Below are positions 14,600 through 20,382 of a stretch of 24,165 nt of DNA, piece by piece (position 1 is the first letter of the stretch; every line of letters begins with the position of its first letter). The stretch is from a virus. Below the pieces are notes generated by a model, which saw only the letters and a list, made by a program, of their open reading frames with translations, was not told the origin of the DNA and did not search any database. Location of the stretch: the IMG/VR virus record IMGVR_UViG_3300010367_000089, positions 1-24,165 of that record. One strand, given 5' to 3'. The translations under genes were made by a program, and so were the position numbers.

Positions 14600-14609
14600 A
14601 ACGGGAACC

Positions 14610-14825
14610 ATGGAAGACAGTACCAAGCTCACGCGCACGCAGCTCAAGCTGCATGCGCAGGAAGTGCTCATGCACGGCATCGCCGACCAGCTCGGGTACT
14701 ACAACCCGGACGATGACGCGCGGCCGATCCCGGCCGAGCAGCGCGAGGAGTTCCGAGGGGTCATGCGGCGCGAGGCCGACCGCCTGGCCAAGGTCTTCGG
14801 CTATGAGAAGGCATGGGCCAACTGA
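14610..14825 (+). CDS. Hypothetical protein, 71 aa
   Basis: ATG 14610 follows GGAGAGG by ten bases. It begins MEDSTKLTRTQLKLHAQEVL and looks all-helical and charged (EQREEFRGVMRREADRLAKV); it ends GYEKAWAN. No Cys or membrane segment. It shares one base with the following gene (TGATG), opening a three-gene coupled operon. Family not recognised. Confidence 0.8.
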   Translation: MEDSTKLTRTQLKLHAQEVLMHGIADQLGYYNPDDDARPIPAEQREEFRGVMRREADRLAKVFGYEKAWAN

Positions 14826-15148
14826 TGACCTCCAAGACCCTGCCGCGGGAACCGTGGCGCGGCTCCATGATCTGCGGCTACCAGATCTCTTGTGGCGGCT
14901 GGTCTTCGCCGCCCATGGCATTCTGCGCGGAGCGCAAGGCGGAGGGGTTCCCTCTGTGCCGGGAGCACTACGCGGAGACCGCGTCCGAGTACGGACACGC
15001 CAACTTCGCGCCCGGCAACGCCGTGGGCGAGTCGCACTGGCAGATACGGCTCCTCTGGGAGCCCTACGAGGGCGAGGACCCCGTGGAGGCCACGGCCGAG
15101 GAGATCGCACTGTACGCCGCGATCCTGGATCCTGCGAGGGGGGAGTGA
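14825..15148 (+). CDS. Hypothetical protein, 107 aa, Cys/His cluster
   Basis: The frame has an earlier ATG at 14813, but ATG 14825 overlaps the previous stop by one base (TGATG), the better coupled start. A Cys/His segment (ICGYQISCGG, then FCAERKAEGFPLCREHY around residues 34-50) is a plausible zinc site; similar C-x-n-PLCxxH segments recur in small actinophage proteins. The rest (HWQIRLLWEPYEGEDPVEAT) is acidic. Role unknown. Ends one base into the next gene. Confidence 0.75.
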   Translation: MTSKTLPREPWRGSMICGYQISCGGWSSPPMAFCAERKAEGFPLCREHYAETASEYGHANFAPGNAVGESHWQIRLLWEPYEGEDPVEATAEEIALYAAILDPARGE

Positions 15149-15318
15149 TGATGGATCTCCAGGACTACATGGAGTGGGGCACCGATCAGCTCCATGAGGC
15201 TCTGAGCGACGTGATTCAGTCGCTCCCTGGCTCCCATCCTGTCCGTGCGCTCTGGGAGCGCTTGGACCAGATCCTCATCGACGGCGGGCCCGACTGCCTG
15301 CCCGCTCCCTGGGAGTAG
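15148..15318 (+). CDS. Small acidic protein, 56 aa
   Basis: Starts at ATG 15148 overlapping the previous stop (TGATG), with GGGGGAG just ahead; the next ATG at 15151 is equally possible. The protein (MMDLQDYMEWGTDQLHEALS and on to a C-terminal PDCLPAPWE) is acidic and mostly helical. Last gene of the three-gene operon. Function unknown. Confidence 0.7.
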   Translation: MMDLQDYMEWGTDQLHEALSDVIQSLPGSHPVRALWERLDQILIDGGPDCLPAPWE

Positions 15319-15448
15319 ATCCCTGCCCCACCAGATCGCCGGCCGTGTCCCACGATCCCCCTCCGGGGCACGGCCGGTCTTCTGGTCGGGACAGCTCATC
15401 GCGCGTCAGCGGGGACGCGCTTGCCCGGCCACCACCACAGGGGGTGGC

Positions 15449-15589
15449 ATGTCAACCGACACTGCGACAGCACATCCAACGGACCTAGCGCCCCGTGAGG
15501 GCGCGCAGGAGGCCCGTGAAGCGCCCAGTGCTGATGGCTGGGCACGGTTCGTCAGGGCCTGCTGCGCAGGCTGTCACAGGCTCTGCTGA
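15449..15589 (+). CDS. Doubtful 46-aa ORF inside a hairpin-rich stretch
   Basis: ATG 15449 has an AGGGGGTGG sequence close upstream. The frame begins MSTDTATAHPTDLAPREGAQ and ends with CCAGCHRLC. Its 3' half coincides with the stem GCCTGC/GCAGGC at 15557-15571, and its bases look shaped by pairing more than by codon use. It is included because the ribosome site is acceptable, but it may well be non-coding. Confidence 0.3.
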   Translation: MSTDTATAHPTDLAPREGAQEAREAPSADGWARFVRACCAGCHRLC

Positions 15590-15590
15590 G

Positions 15591-15632
15591 CCTGCGGGGT
15601 ACCGGGGCTTCCCCGTCCCGGTACCCCGCAGG
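15591..15632 (+). repeat. Perfect 16-bp inverted repeat, stem-loop
   Basis: CCTGCGGGGTACCGGG at 15591-15606 is exactly complementary to 15617-15632, with a 10-base loop. It is the longest perfect stem in the window. There is no U-tract directly after it, so it is not a classical terminator; as RNA it would be extremely stable. Confidence 0.7.
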
Positions 15633-15763
15633 TCCCGTGAGACCGTACCCTCCCCGCGCCTCCCCACCTCTCCGGGTTGAGGCGCGGGGGTTCAACCCCC
15701 GGGAGAGGCTGACAGCGGCGGTAGCGCGCTGTCACAATCAGTTCACGCTCAGGAGAGGGAGCC

Positions 15764-16027
15764 ATGAACACCACTGAGATCACCCTGGACGAGGGGTGGG
15801 AAGTCGTCCCCTCGGACGACATGGCCGAGACCCCCGTGATTATCCGACATGACGGCAGAGCCGTAGCCTCGATCCGCTTCGTGCCCCAGGCCCTCGCCCC
15901 CAGCACGGGCGAGGGTTCGTACGTCACGAGTCGCTTCGAGTGGCAGCTGCTGGACTGGCCGATCGTCGGCCGTGAGGCCGGGTACGAGGACGCGCTGCGT
16001 GCGGCCGTGTGGGCCGTGCAGTCATGA
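15764..16027 (+). CDS. Hypothetical protein, 87 aa, ahead of the DUF5753/DUF397 pair
   Basis: ATG 15764 follows GGAGAGG by five bases. It begins MNTTEITLDEGWEVVPSDDM, with a strand-rich middle (VIIRHDGRAVASIRFVP) and a helical C-terminus (GYEDALRAAVWAVQS). Its stop overlaps the next start as ATGA, so it forms one operon with the DUF5753 and DUF397 genes that ends at the 16904 terminator. The composition suggests a small alpha-beta fold. Function unknown; context hints at a role with that pair. Confidence 0.82.
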   Translation: MNTTEITLDEGWEVVPSDDMAETPVIIRHDGRAVASIRFVPQALAPSTGEGSYVTSRFEWQLLDWPIVGREAGYEDALRAAVWAVQS

Positions 16028-16737
16028 CCGACAACAACATGCGCACGAAGCGTGCGCTGGCCGCCTTAGCGGCAGCCGATCAGCGGGGCGTCGGCCAGGT
16101 GGCCGGCGGCACGGGCGCGGAGGCCATAGACCGCCTTGCCGACCTGGACGCGTGCACCCTGGACTACCGCACATGGAGTCCCCGGGTGGTACCGGGACTC
16201 CTCCAGACGCCCGCATACACCGCGGGCGCCATCAAGAGCCACACCCCGGCCATAGAGGCGGCGGACCTCGGACTCCTGGTCACACACCGTCGCAGGCGCT
16301 CGGAGGCGTTCTTCGCCCGCCGGGCGGCCCTAACGGGCCGGCTGGCATGGTTCCTCGTGGGTGAGGAGGCGATCAGGTACCCCCTGATGAACGCACACAG
16401 CCACGCCGATCAGCTGCGGCAGCTGCTGGAGGTCATCGAAGCGCCGAACAACATCATCCTCCAGGTAGTGCCCGTGGATCTGCCGGTCCCGGTCACGGCG
16501 GAGCCTTTCAGCCTCTTCGGCCTGGACCCCGGGCCGACCGTGGGCCACCTGGAGACAGTGATCGGCGGCTTCTATACGATCATTGACGGAGACATCACCT
16601 GGCTCAAGGGCATGTTCTCCAACATGGTCGGGCGCGCCCTCAGCACGCGCGACTCCCGGGAGTACATCAGAGAGGAGCTGTACGCATGCACAGGCTCAGG
16701 CCGGACCTCGGAGACTTCCGAGGGGCAATCTTCGTGA
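16024..16737 (+). CDS. DUF5753-domain protein without the usual HTH, 237 aa
   Basis: The DUF5753 signature is clear: DYRTWSPRVVPGLLQTPAYT at residues 47-66, an Arg-rich helix HRRRRSEAFFARR at 88-100, WFLVGEEAIRYPL at 109-121, QLRQLLEVIE at 130-139, and NNIILQVVPVDLPVPV at 142-157. In Streptomyces this domain usually sits C-terminal to a helix-turn-helix, in WhiJ-like regulators paired with a DUF397 protein. Here only about 40 residues (MTDNNMRTKRALAALAAADQ onward) precede the domain, too few for the usual HTH. ATG 16024 overlaps the previous stop (ATGA); the longer frame start at 16009 is not credible. It overlaps the DUF397 gene by 52 bases. It may sequester the DUF397 partner or act on host homologues. 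Confidence 0.88.
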   Translation: MTDNNMRTKRALAALAAADQRGVGQVAGGTGAEAIDRLADLDACTLDYRTWSPRVVPGLLQTPAYTAGAIKSHTPAIEAADLGLLVTHRRRRSEAFFARRAALTGRLAWFLVGEEAIRYPLMNAHSHADQLRQLLEVIEAPNNIILQVVPVDLPVPVTAEPFSLFGLDPGPTVGHLETVIGGFYTIIDGDITWLKGMFSNMVGRALSTRDSREYIREELYACTGSGRTSETSEGQSS

Positions 16738-16892
16738 CCAGCAGCTACACCAACCCGGAGAACTGCGTGGCGGTCGCCGCCGCCGACAGCGTCGGCGTGA
16801 AGGACAGCAAGGTCCCACACGGGACCGTCCTGGCGTTCGAGCGGCCCCAGTGGGCCGACTTCGTGGAGTTCGCCAAGACCGCCGTGGTCTGA
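16686..16892 (+). CDS. DUF397-family protein, 68 aa
   Basis: The family pattern is seen in TSSYTNPENCVAVAAADSVG and VKDSKVPHGTVLAFERPQWA, then DFVEFAKTAVV. DUF397 proteins are small partners of HTH-DUF5753 regulators in Streptomyces and have been described in toxin-antitoxin-like pairs. I choose ATG 16686, with GAGGAG upstream, because it restores the usual residues before the SSY motif. GTG 16734, which overlaps the DUF5753 stop as GTGA, would give a 52-residue form. It is the last gene of the operon and is followed directly by a strong terminator. Confidence 0.85.
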   Translation: MHRLRPDLGDFRGAIFVTSSYTNPENCVAVAAADSVGVKDSKVPHGTVLAFERPQWADFVEFAKTAVV

Positions 16893-16903
16893 TCGGCGCA
16901 ACG

Positions 16904-16930
16904 GCCCCCGCCTCCGGGCGGGGGCTTCTT
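16904..16930 (+). terminator. Rho-independent terminator after the DUF397 gene
   Basis: GCCCCCGCC and GGCGGGGGC form a 9-bp stem with loop TCCG, followed by TTCTTC. It lies 12 bases after the DUF397 stop and closes the three-gene operon, insulating the tRNA-like gene. Confidence 0.85.
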
Positions 16931-16978
16931 CATGACCTGTCACCCGATCGGCGCGCGGACGCGCGCGGACAGGTGGCC

Positions 16979-17047
16979 GCCTCCATAGCTCAACTGCGCA
17001 GAGCGCCGCCCTAAGCGGAGAATGCCGGTTCGAATCCGGCTGGAGGC
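16979..17047 (+). tRNA. tRNA-like gene with a shortened anticodon arm
   Basis: The acceptor stem GCCTCCA/TGGAGGC (16979-16985, 17041-17047) is a perfect 7 bp. The D stem GCTC/GAGC (16988-16991, 17001-17004) is perfect, as is the T arm GCCGG-TTCGAAT-CCGGC (17024-17040), with the invariant TTCGAAT. TA stands at positions 8-9. The anticodon arm is abnormal: it folds best as CCGC/GCGG with a 5-base loop CCTAA, about four bases short of standard, and the D loop (AACTGCGCA) lacks a clear GG. If CT is read as 32-33 the anticodon would be AAG, but then the stem does not pair. No CCA is encoded; the discriminator would be G. It could be a decayed tRNA, an unusual phage tRNA or a tRNA mimic. Confidence 0.6.
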
Positions 17048-17232
17048 GCGGGACCGTGAGAGACGACGCCAGGACCGCCGGATACCCCACGGGGCCCGGA
17101 TTGCTCCTGGCTCGGGAACAGAGCCCCGGTGAGGCACGCTTCAACCGCATCTCAGGAGAAGCCTGTAGCAGGGTCCGGCCAGCCCGAACCTGATCAAATG
17201 GCCAAACCCGCCGCCCCTGGCATGGGCGGCAC
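17048..17232 (+). other. Non-coding stretch after the tRNA-like gene, folded
   Basis: Holds no credible gene. At 17068-17111 GCCAGGA/TCCTGGC encloses CCGG/CCGG and CCCC/GGGG in three tiers. GGCTC/GAGCC lies at 17109-17125, competing at its first bases. The rest is unremarkable. It may be a 3' trailer of the tRNA-like transcript, a small RNA, or the leader of the 17298 operon. Confidence 0.45.
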
Positions 17233-17270
17233 GGGGTCCGCGCTCTGGCCTGGTGAGCGCGGGCCCCTTT
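17233..17270 (+). terminator. Strong hairpin with short T-run before the 17298 gene
   Basis: GGGGTCCGCGCTC at 17233-17245 pairs with 17255-17267 over 13 bp (one G-U), loop of nine bases, followed by TTT. It resembles hairpin A of leader module 3 in stem pattern (GGTCCGC/GCGGGCC then CTTT). GGAGAGG at 17283 follows. It may end the tRNA-like transcript, or be the leader element of the next operon. Confidence 0.55.
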
Positions 17271-17297
17271 CCCGTATCCGAAGGAGAGGCGGAGATC

Positions 17298-17699
17298 ATG
17301 TATCCGGAAGTGGAGCAGTACCTGGCGGCCGTGAAGGCCGCGGAGGACAAGTACGAGGAGGCCGCGAAGCAGGCCCCGAGGCACGACTACGACATGAGCG
17401 AGGACGACTGCGCGCGCTGCGCCTTCCTGAACCCGATCCGCGCGGCGCGCGACGTTGCCACGGAGGCGGCCATGGGGCAGCTGGCGCAGGCCTCGGACCC
17501 GTTGGTCCGCTGGATCGCGGAGAACTGCCAGAGCTACCCCAGTGCAGCCAGGACCGTCCTGGAGGCCCTGCCGGCCAGCATGGCCGAGCTGAACGACCTC
17601 GCCGCGGACGAGGGCTGGTGCGGAACCTGGGAGGACTTCGTCCGCAAGGCCGAGTACGCGGGCGTCCTCCCCTCCGCTGATGCGGAGGTGTCGGCATGA
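17298..17699 (+). CDS. Hypothetical protein, 133 aa
   Basis: ATG 17298 follows GGAGAGG by eight bases; the earlier open frame runs through the hairpin and is rejected. The protein (MYPEVEQYLAAVKAAEDKYE onward) is strongly acidic and mainly helical, with one CARC knuckle near residues 38-41 and a central helix-rich region (ATEAAMGQLAQASDPLVRWI). It heads a four-gene coupled operon (ATGA overlaps). No family recognised. Confidence 0.82.
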   Translation: MYPEVEQYLAAVKAAEDKYEEAAKQAPRHDYDMSEDDCARCAFLNPIRAARDVATEAAMGQLAQASDPLVRWIAENCQSYPSAARTVLEALPASMAELNDLAADEGWCGTWEDFVRKAEYAGVLPSADAEVSA

Positions 17700-18094
17700 G
17701 CGAAGAGATCGACTACGCCGCGCGCGTTCAGCGCGGCATCGCCCTGATGGATGAGAAGTGGCCCGACTGGGCCACGGAGATCGACCTGGACACGCTGGAC
17801 ATCGGCGAGTCCGACCGCTGCGTGACGGCGCAGTACGACGCCTTCATGCAGAAGGCCGAGGGCCGGGAGCACGTCTCCGGCTGGTACTTCGAAGGTATGA
17901 AGCGACTGGGGATCGGCGACAACGAGACGTACGCCGCTCATGGCTTCAATGGGGACTACGTCTTCGAGGACGGCGAAATCAACGGCGTCACCCCGGGCGC
18001 GTTCGACGCCCTGAACGGCCTCTGGAAGGCCGAGATCGAGCGCCGCAGGGCGCAGGGCCAGGACGCCCCGGCGGAGCCGGAGGCGAGCGCATGA
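17696..18094 (+). CDS. Conserved-type actinophage hypothetical protein, 132 aa
   Basis: Starts at ATG 17696 overlapping the previous stop (ATGA). The opening RVQRGIALMDEKWPDWATEI followed by DLDTLDIGESDRCVTAQYDA is the pattern of a small acidic protein seen often in Streptomyces and their phages (G-I-x-LDE-x-x-P-x-W, then a Cys-x-x-x-Q). The middle is hydrophilic and the tail Ala/Glu-rich. No enzymatic motif. Family membership is from memory; function unknown. Confidence 0.82.
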   Translation: MSEEIDYAARVQRGIALMDEKWPDWATEIDLDTLDIGESDRCVTAQYDAFMQKAEGREHVSGWYFEGMKRLGIGDNETYAAHGFNGDYVFEDGEINGVTPGAFDALNGLWKAEIERRRAQGQDAPAEPEASA

Positions 18095-18945
18095 GCACGC
18101 CCCTGGAGCCCTCTGGCTCCGCCTTCCGGCTGCCGCCGCAGCCCATGGTCATGGACGTGACGCCGGACATGGCGTCCGATTGGCTGAGCTACCGCAACCA
18201 CCCGAAGAACCGGCCGCTCAGCAAGAGCGTGGCCGGCAAGTACCAGGCCGACATGGAGTCGGGCCGCTGGGCGCTCACGCCCGAAGGCCTGATCTTCGAC
18301 ACGGACGGCTACATCATCTCCGGCCAGCACCGCCTGAAGGCGGTGGCCAACAGCGGCAAGACCATCGAGTTCTGGGTGTTCCCCGGCGAGAGCCGGGACA
18401 TCTTCGACGTGGTTGACCAGGGCTACAAGCGCACGGCCGCGCACGTACTGCGCGTGCCGCACGCGGTGTCCATCGCCAACGCCAGCCGCCACCTGGCGGC
18501 CCTGGCGGACGGCGACCGCTGGGGCATGCCCCGGTACCCGAAGATCTCCACCCCGGAGATCCTGGAGACCTACCGGGCATGGCCCGAGGTCGCCTGGTAC
18601 GCCACTGAGGCGGCGACGGTGTACGGCACGACGCACATCCCGATCGGCGCACACCTGGCAGTCCTCGCCCAGGCGGCGAGGACTGAGCACATCGGGCGCA
18701 TCCAGTCCTGGCTGGATGCCCTGCACACTGGCGCGGACCTGCCGCCGGGCGACGCCCGGCTGCTGCTGCGCAACCGCTTCCAGGCCGGCGTTCAGGTGAT
18801 CGGCGGCGCCAACCGCCGGGACCTGGCGTACGCCCTGATCGTCAAGGCGTGGAACGCCTACGCCGCAGGCGAGGGTCTGAACCTCCTCCGCTGGACGAAA
18901 AACGAGGTCATGCCCCGCGTGGGCGGGCTGGAGGGTGCGGCATGA
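18091..18945 (+). CDS. ParB-like (Srx fold) nuclease-type domain protein, 284 aa
   Basis: ATG 18091 is chosen because it overlaps the previous stop (ATGA); the frame's earlier start lies inside the neighbour. The N-terminal half has the ParB/sulfiredoxin fold marks: MVMDVTPDMASDWLSYRNHP, then YQADMESGRWALTPEGLIFD and the key SGQHRLKAV at residues 77-85, the phosphate-binding loop. Residues about 105-284 are helical (AAHVLRVPHAVSIANASRHL and on) and resemble the downstream helical domain of phage ParB-like proteins. Proteins of this kind in actinophages may bind or nick DNA or bind CTP; which applies here cannot be told. There is no second partner like ParA. Confidence 0.85.
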   Translation: MSTPLEPSGSAFRLPPQPMVMDVTPDMASDWLSYRNHPKNRPLSKSVAGKYQADMESGRWALTPEGLIFDTDGYIISGQHRLKAVANSGKTIEFWVFPGESRDIFDVVDQGYKRTAAHVLRVPHAVSIANASRHLAALADGDRWGMPRYPKISTPEILETYRAWPEVAWYATEAATVYGTTHIPIGAHLAVLAQAARTEHIGRIQSWLDALHTGADLPPGDARLLLRNRFQAGVQVIGGANRRDLAYALIVKAWNAYAAGEGLNLLRWTKNEVMPRVGGLEGAA

Positions 18946-19169
18946 GCATGACGCCGCACAGGCGGGCCGCCCTGGCGGGCAAGCTCTCCCGCCTGACCAA
19001 GGCGGCCACCAGGGCCAACGAGATGCTTCTCGTGGCCATCTACGAGGCGCACCGGGATGGGGCCAGTTACGCGGACATCGCGTACATGATCGGCGACAAG
19101 TCGCCGTCCGGCATCCAGGCCAAGGTGGCCAAAGGTGAGGTCCTTGCTGCGGCGGTAAAGCCGGAGTAA
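18942..19169 (+). CDS. Small HTH-like protein, 75 aa
   Basis: Starts at ATG 18942, overlapping the ParB-like stop (ATGA). Helix (TPHRRAALAGKLSRLTKAAT), then RANEMLLVAIYEAHRDGASYADIAYMIGDKSPSGIQAKV: the segment DGASYADIAYMIGDKSPSGI fits a helix-turn-helix. It probably binds DNA; the target could be the palindrome that overlaps its own stop codon, though this is a guess. It ends the operon begun at 17298. Confidence 0.8.
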   Translation: MSMTPHRRAALAGKLSRLTKAATRANEMLLVAIYEAHRDGASYADIAYMIGDKSPSGIQAKVAKGEVLAAAVKPE

Positions 19170-19179
19170 AGCTTTACTC
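19164..19179. promoter_or_regulatory. Perfect 16-bp palindrome at the end of the HTH gene
   Basis: GAGTAAAGCTTTACTC overlaps the TAA stop of the 18942 gene. It is AT-rich against its surroundings and perfectly symmetric, as expected for a dimer-binding operator or weak terminator stem. No long T-run follows. Confidence 0.55.
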
Positions 19180-19197
19180 ATCTACGCGGGTGATCCC

Positions 19198-19278
19198 GGG
19201 TGCTCCTCTTCTTTGCTCCATGGATCGTGCATAAGGTTGATCCACTTGCACTTCCATAGGCATAGACCAGGAGCACCC
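19198..19278 (+). promoter_or_regulatory. Leader in which the ribosome site can be paired
   Basis: GGGTGCTCCT at 19198-19207 is perfectly complementary to AGGAGCACCC at 19269-19278, which holds the AGGAG ribosome site directly before ATG 19279. Between them CCATGGA and GTGCA can pair with TGCAC and TCCAT, extending an imperfect stem. TGGATC/GATCCA at 19221-19226 and 19239-19244 offers an alternative fold. The 81-base leader could therefore switch translation of the HTH gene on and off. Confidence 0.6.
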
Positions 19279-19557
19279 ATGCCCCGCAGGGCCCGACCAC
19301 CCCTGACTCCGGAGCGCCGCCAGGCGCTGGAGGCCGAGCTGCGTGTCCTTGCCATGCTGGAGGACCGCGCAGCACTGGACAAGTACGTGCATGTGAGCCG
19401 GTGCTTCGACGCCGGCATGAGCGTGCGGGAGATCGCCGACGTGTACGGCGTCAGCTCCTCCACTGCCACGCGCTGGAAGGACGCAGGTGAGCGCGAGAGA
19501 GAACGCCGCCGTAGCGGCGATCCTGACAGACCCGGAGAACCAGAACCGATCAGCTGA
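19279..19557 (+). CDS. Small HTH DNA-binding protein, 92 aa
   Basis: ATG 19279 directly follows the AGGAG site. Residues 40-67 (RCFDAGMSVREIADVYGVSS, then STATRWKDAG) form a clear homeodomain-like helix-turn-helix, preceded by a helix (ERRQALEAELRVLAMLEDRA) and followed by an Arg/Glu-rich tail. It is likely a regulator or recombination directionality factor; small HTH proteins near a serine integrase sometimes serve as the latter. Its tail overlaps the next gene by 71 bases. The earlier frame start at 19213 lies in the leader stem. Confidence 0.83.
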   Translation: MPRRARPPLTPERRQALEAELRVLAMLEDRAALDKYVHVSRCFDAGMSVREIADVYGVSSSTATRWKDAGERERERRRSGDPDRPGEPEPIS

Positions 19558-20173
19558 AGAAGTCGCCCAGCGCGTTCTCGACGCGCTGGCGAGCGAGATC
19601 GAGAACCTGAGAGCCGAAGAGATCGAGCGCGTTGCCGATCGGGTCATCGAAGCAGTAGAGGGCGAACGGGAGGGCGGCATCCCCGTTCGCGTCCTGGACG
19701 CCATCGACAACCGGCGAGCCCGCACCCACCGCTTCGCGGTGGTCGGGCAGATCGCCTTTCACGACGCCCCGGAGACGGCCCACACGGCCGTCCTGGGGCC
19801 GTTCTCCACCCGGGGTGTCCTGGACACCCAGGACAAGTTCCTGCGCGCCCTGGAGCGCACCTCAGCAGCCCGCAACGCGGGCCAGGACCTGCGCTGGGAC
19901 ATCAAGACCGGGCGCGGCCGGGGCCGCTTCATGCTGGCCCCGGCGTTCCGCTCCGCGCGGGACGCCTGGAACTTCTTCCGGCCGGCGGAGCCGGACATCC
20001 CCAAGCGCTTCCAGTGGATCGCGGAGTCGATCCAGCGCTGGGAGGCCGGCGGCAGCCGGGAGCACGCGTACGGCCCCGTGTGCCACTGCGGCACACAGCC
20101 GCGGGAACACCAGACATCGGCAGGCCCCGTGATGACGGGGCCCTGCCCCGTACACGGAGGGGGAGCGCGATGA
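19487..20173 (+). CDS. Hypothetical protein, 228 aa, C-terminal Cys/His cluster
   Basis: Starts at GTG 19487 inside the preceding gene, with GGAAGGA upstream; the 71-base overlap is unusual for this phage and no good later start is visible. The N-terminal third is a long Glu/Arg helix (RVLDALASEIENLRAEEIER). The middle (HRFAVVGQIAFHDAPETAHT, then VLGPFSTRGVLDTQDKFLRA and GRGRFMLAPAFRSARDAWNF) looks like a compact alpha-beta domain of a type I believe occurs in other Streptomyces phages. The tail has CHCG and CPVH. Function unknown. Confidence 0.78.
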   Translation: MSARENAAVAAILTDPENQNRSAEEVAQRVLDALASEIENLRAEEIERVADRVIEAVEGEREGGIPVRVLDAIDNRRARTHRFAVVGQIAFHDAPETAHTAVLGPFSTRGVLDTQDKFLRALERTSAARNAGQDLRWDIKTGRGRGRFMLAPAFRSARDAWNFFRPAEPDIPKRFQWIAESIQRWEAGGSREHAYGPVCHCGTQPREHQTSAGPVMTGPCPVHGGGAR

Positions 20174-20382
20174 GCGACTGGCCTGAGCTGGTCTTCGGCA
20201 CTTGGGCAGCAGGGGGCATCCTTCTGGCGACCCTCGCCCCTGGGCGCCTACGCAAGGCGGGGCGCTGGGAAAGTCTGTCCCCGGCGGACATCGCCTTTCT
20301 GGCTCTCCTGATCGTGGCATGGCCCGCACTCCTCATCGCCGACTGGCTGGGCTTCCTGCCCGGAAAGAAGGGCGGGGAATGA
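20170..20382 (+). CDS. Small membrane protein, two predicted helices, 70 aa
   Basis: ATG 20170 overlaps the previous stop (ATGA). Two hydrophobic segments stand out: LVFGTWAAGGILLATLAPG at about residues 7-25 and IAFLALLIVAWPALLIADWL at about 41-60, separated by a basic loop (RLRKAGRWESLSPAD), with a basic tail (GKKGGE). This is holin-sized, but it lies in an early/accessory operon far from the endolysin, so a holin role is only a possibility; superinfection exclusion is another. Confidence 0.8.
   Translation: MSDWPELVFGTWAAGGILLATLAPGRLRKAGRWESLSPADIAFLALLIVAWPALLIADWLGFLPGKKGGE

Larger units (their letters stand above)
15319..15763 (+). other. Hairpin-rich intergenic stretch of about 445 bases
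   Basis: At 15330-15386 a composite hairpin combines ACCAGA/TCTGGT, a 3x3 internal loop, CCGGCCGTG/CACGGCCGG, and an apical CCCC/GGGG. GCGCGTC/GACGCGC lies at 15401-15420, GCGCCC/GGGCGC near 15490-15506, a perfect 16-bp stem at 15591-15632, and a bulged stem of CCTCTC...GAGAGG near 15664-15710. GGAGAGG at 15752 then leads the next operon. The only coding candidate is a 46-residue frame listed separately. The stretch resembles the central structured region in style and is probably transcribed leader, trailer or small RNA. Confidence 0.5.

Noticed and set aside
16979-17047. Ordinary tRNA with a definite anticodon
   Set aside because: The anticodon arm cannot be folded as a 5-bp stem with a 7-base loop, so naming an amino acid would be a guess.
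20170-20382. Holin
   Set aside because: Two hydrophobic helices and size fit, but the gene lies in an early or accessory operon on the other strand from the endolysin, so I keep it as a membrane protein only.
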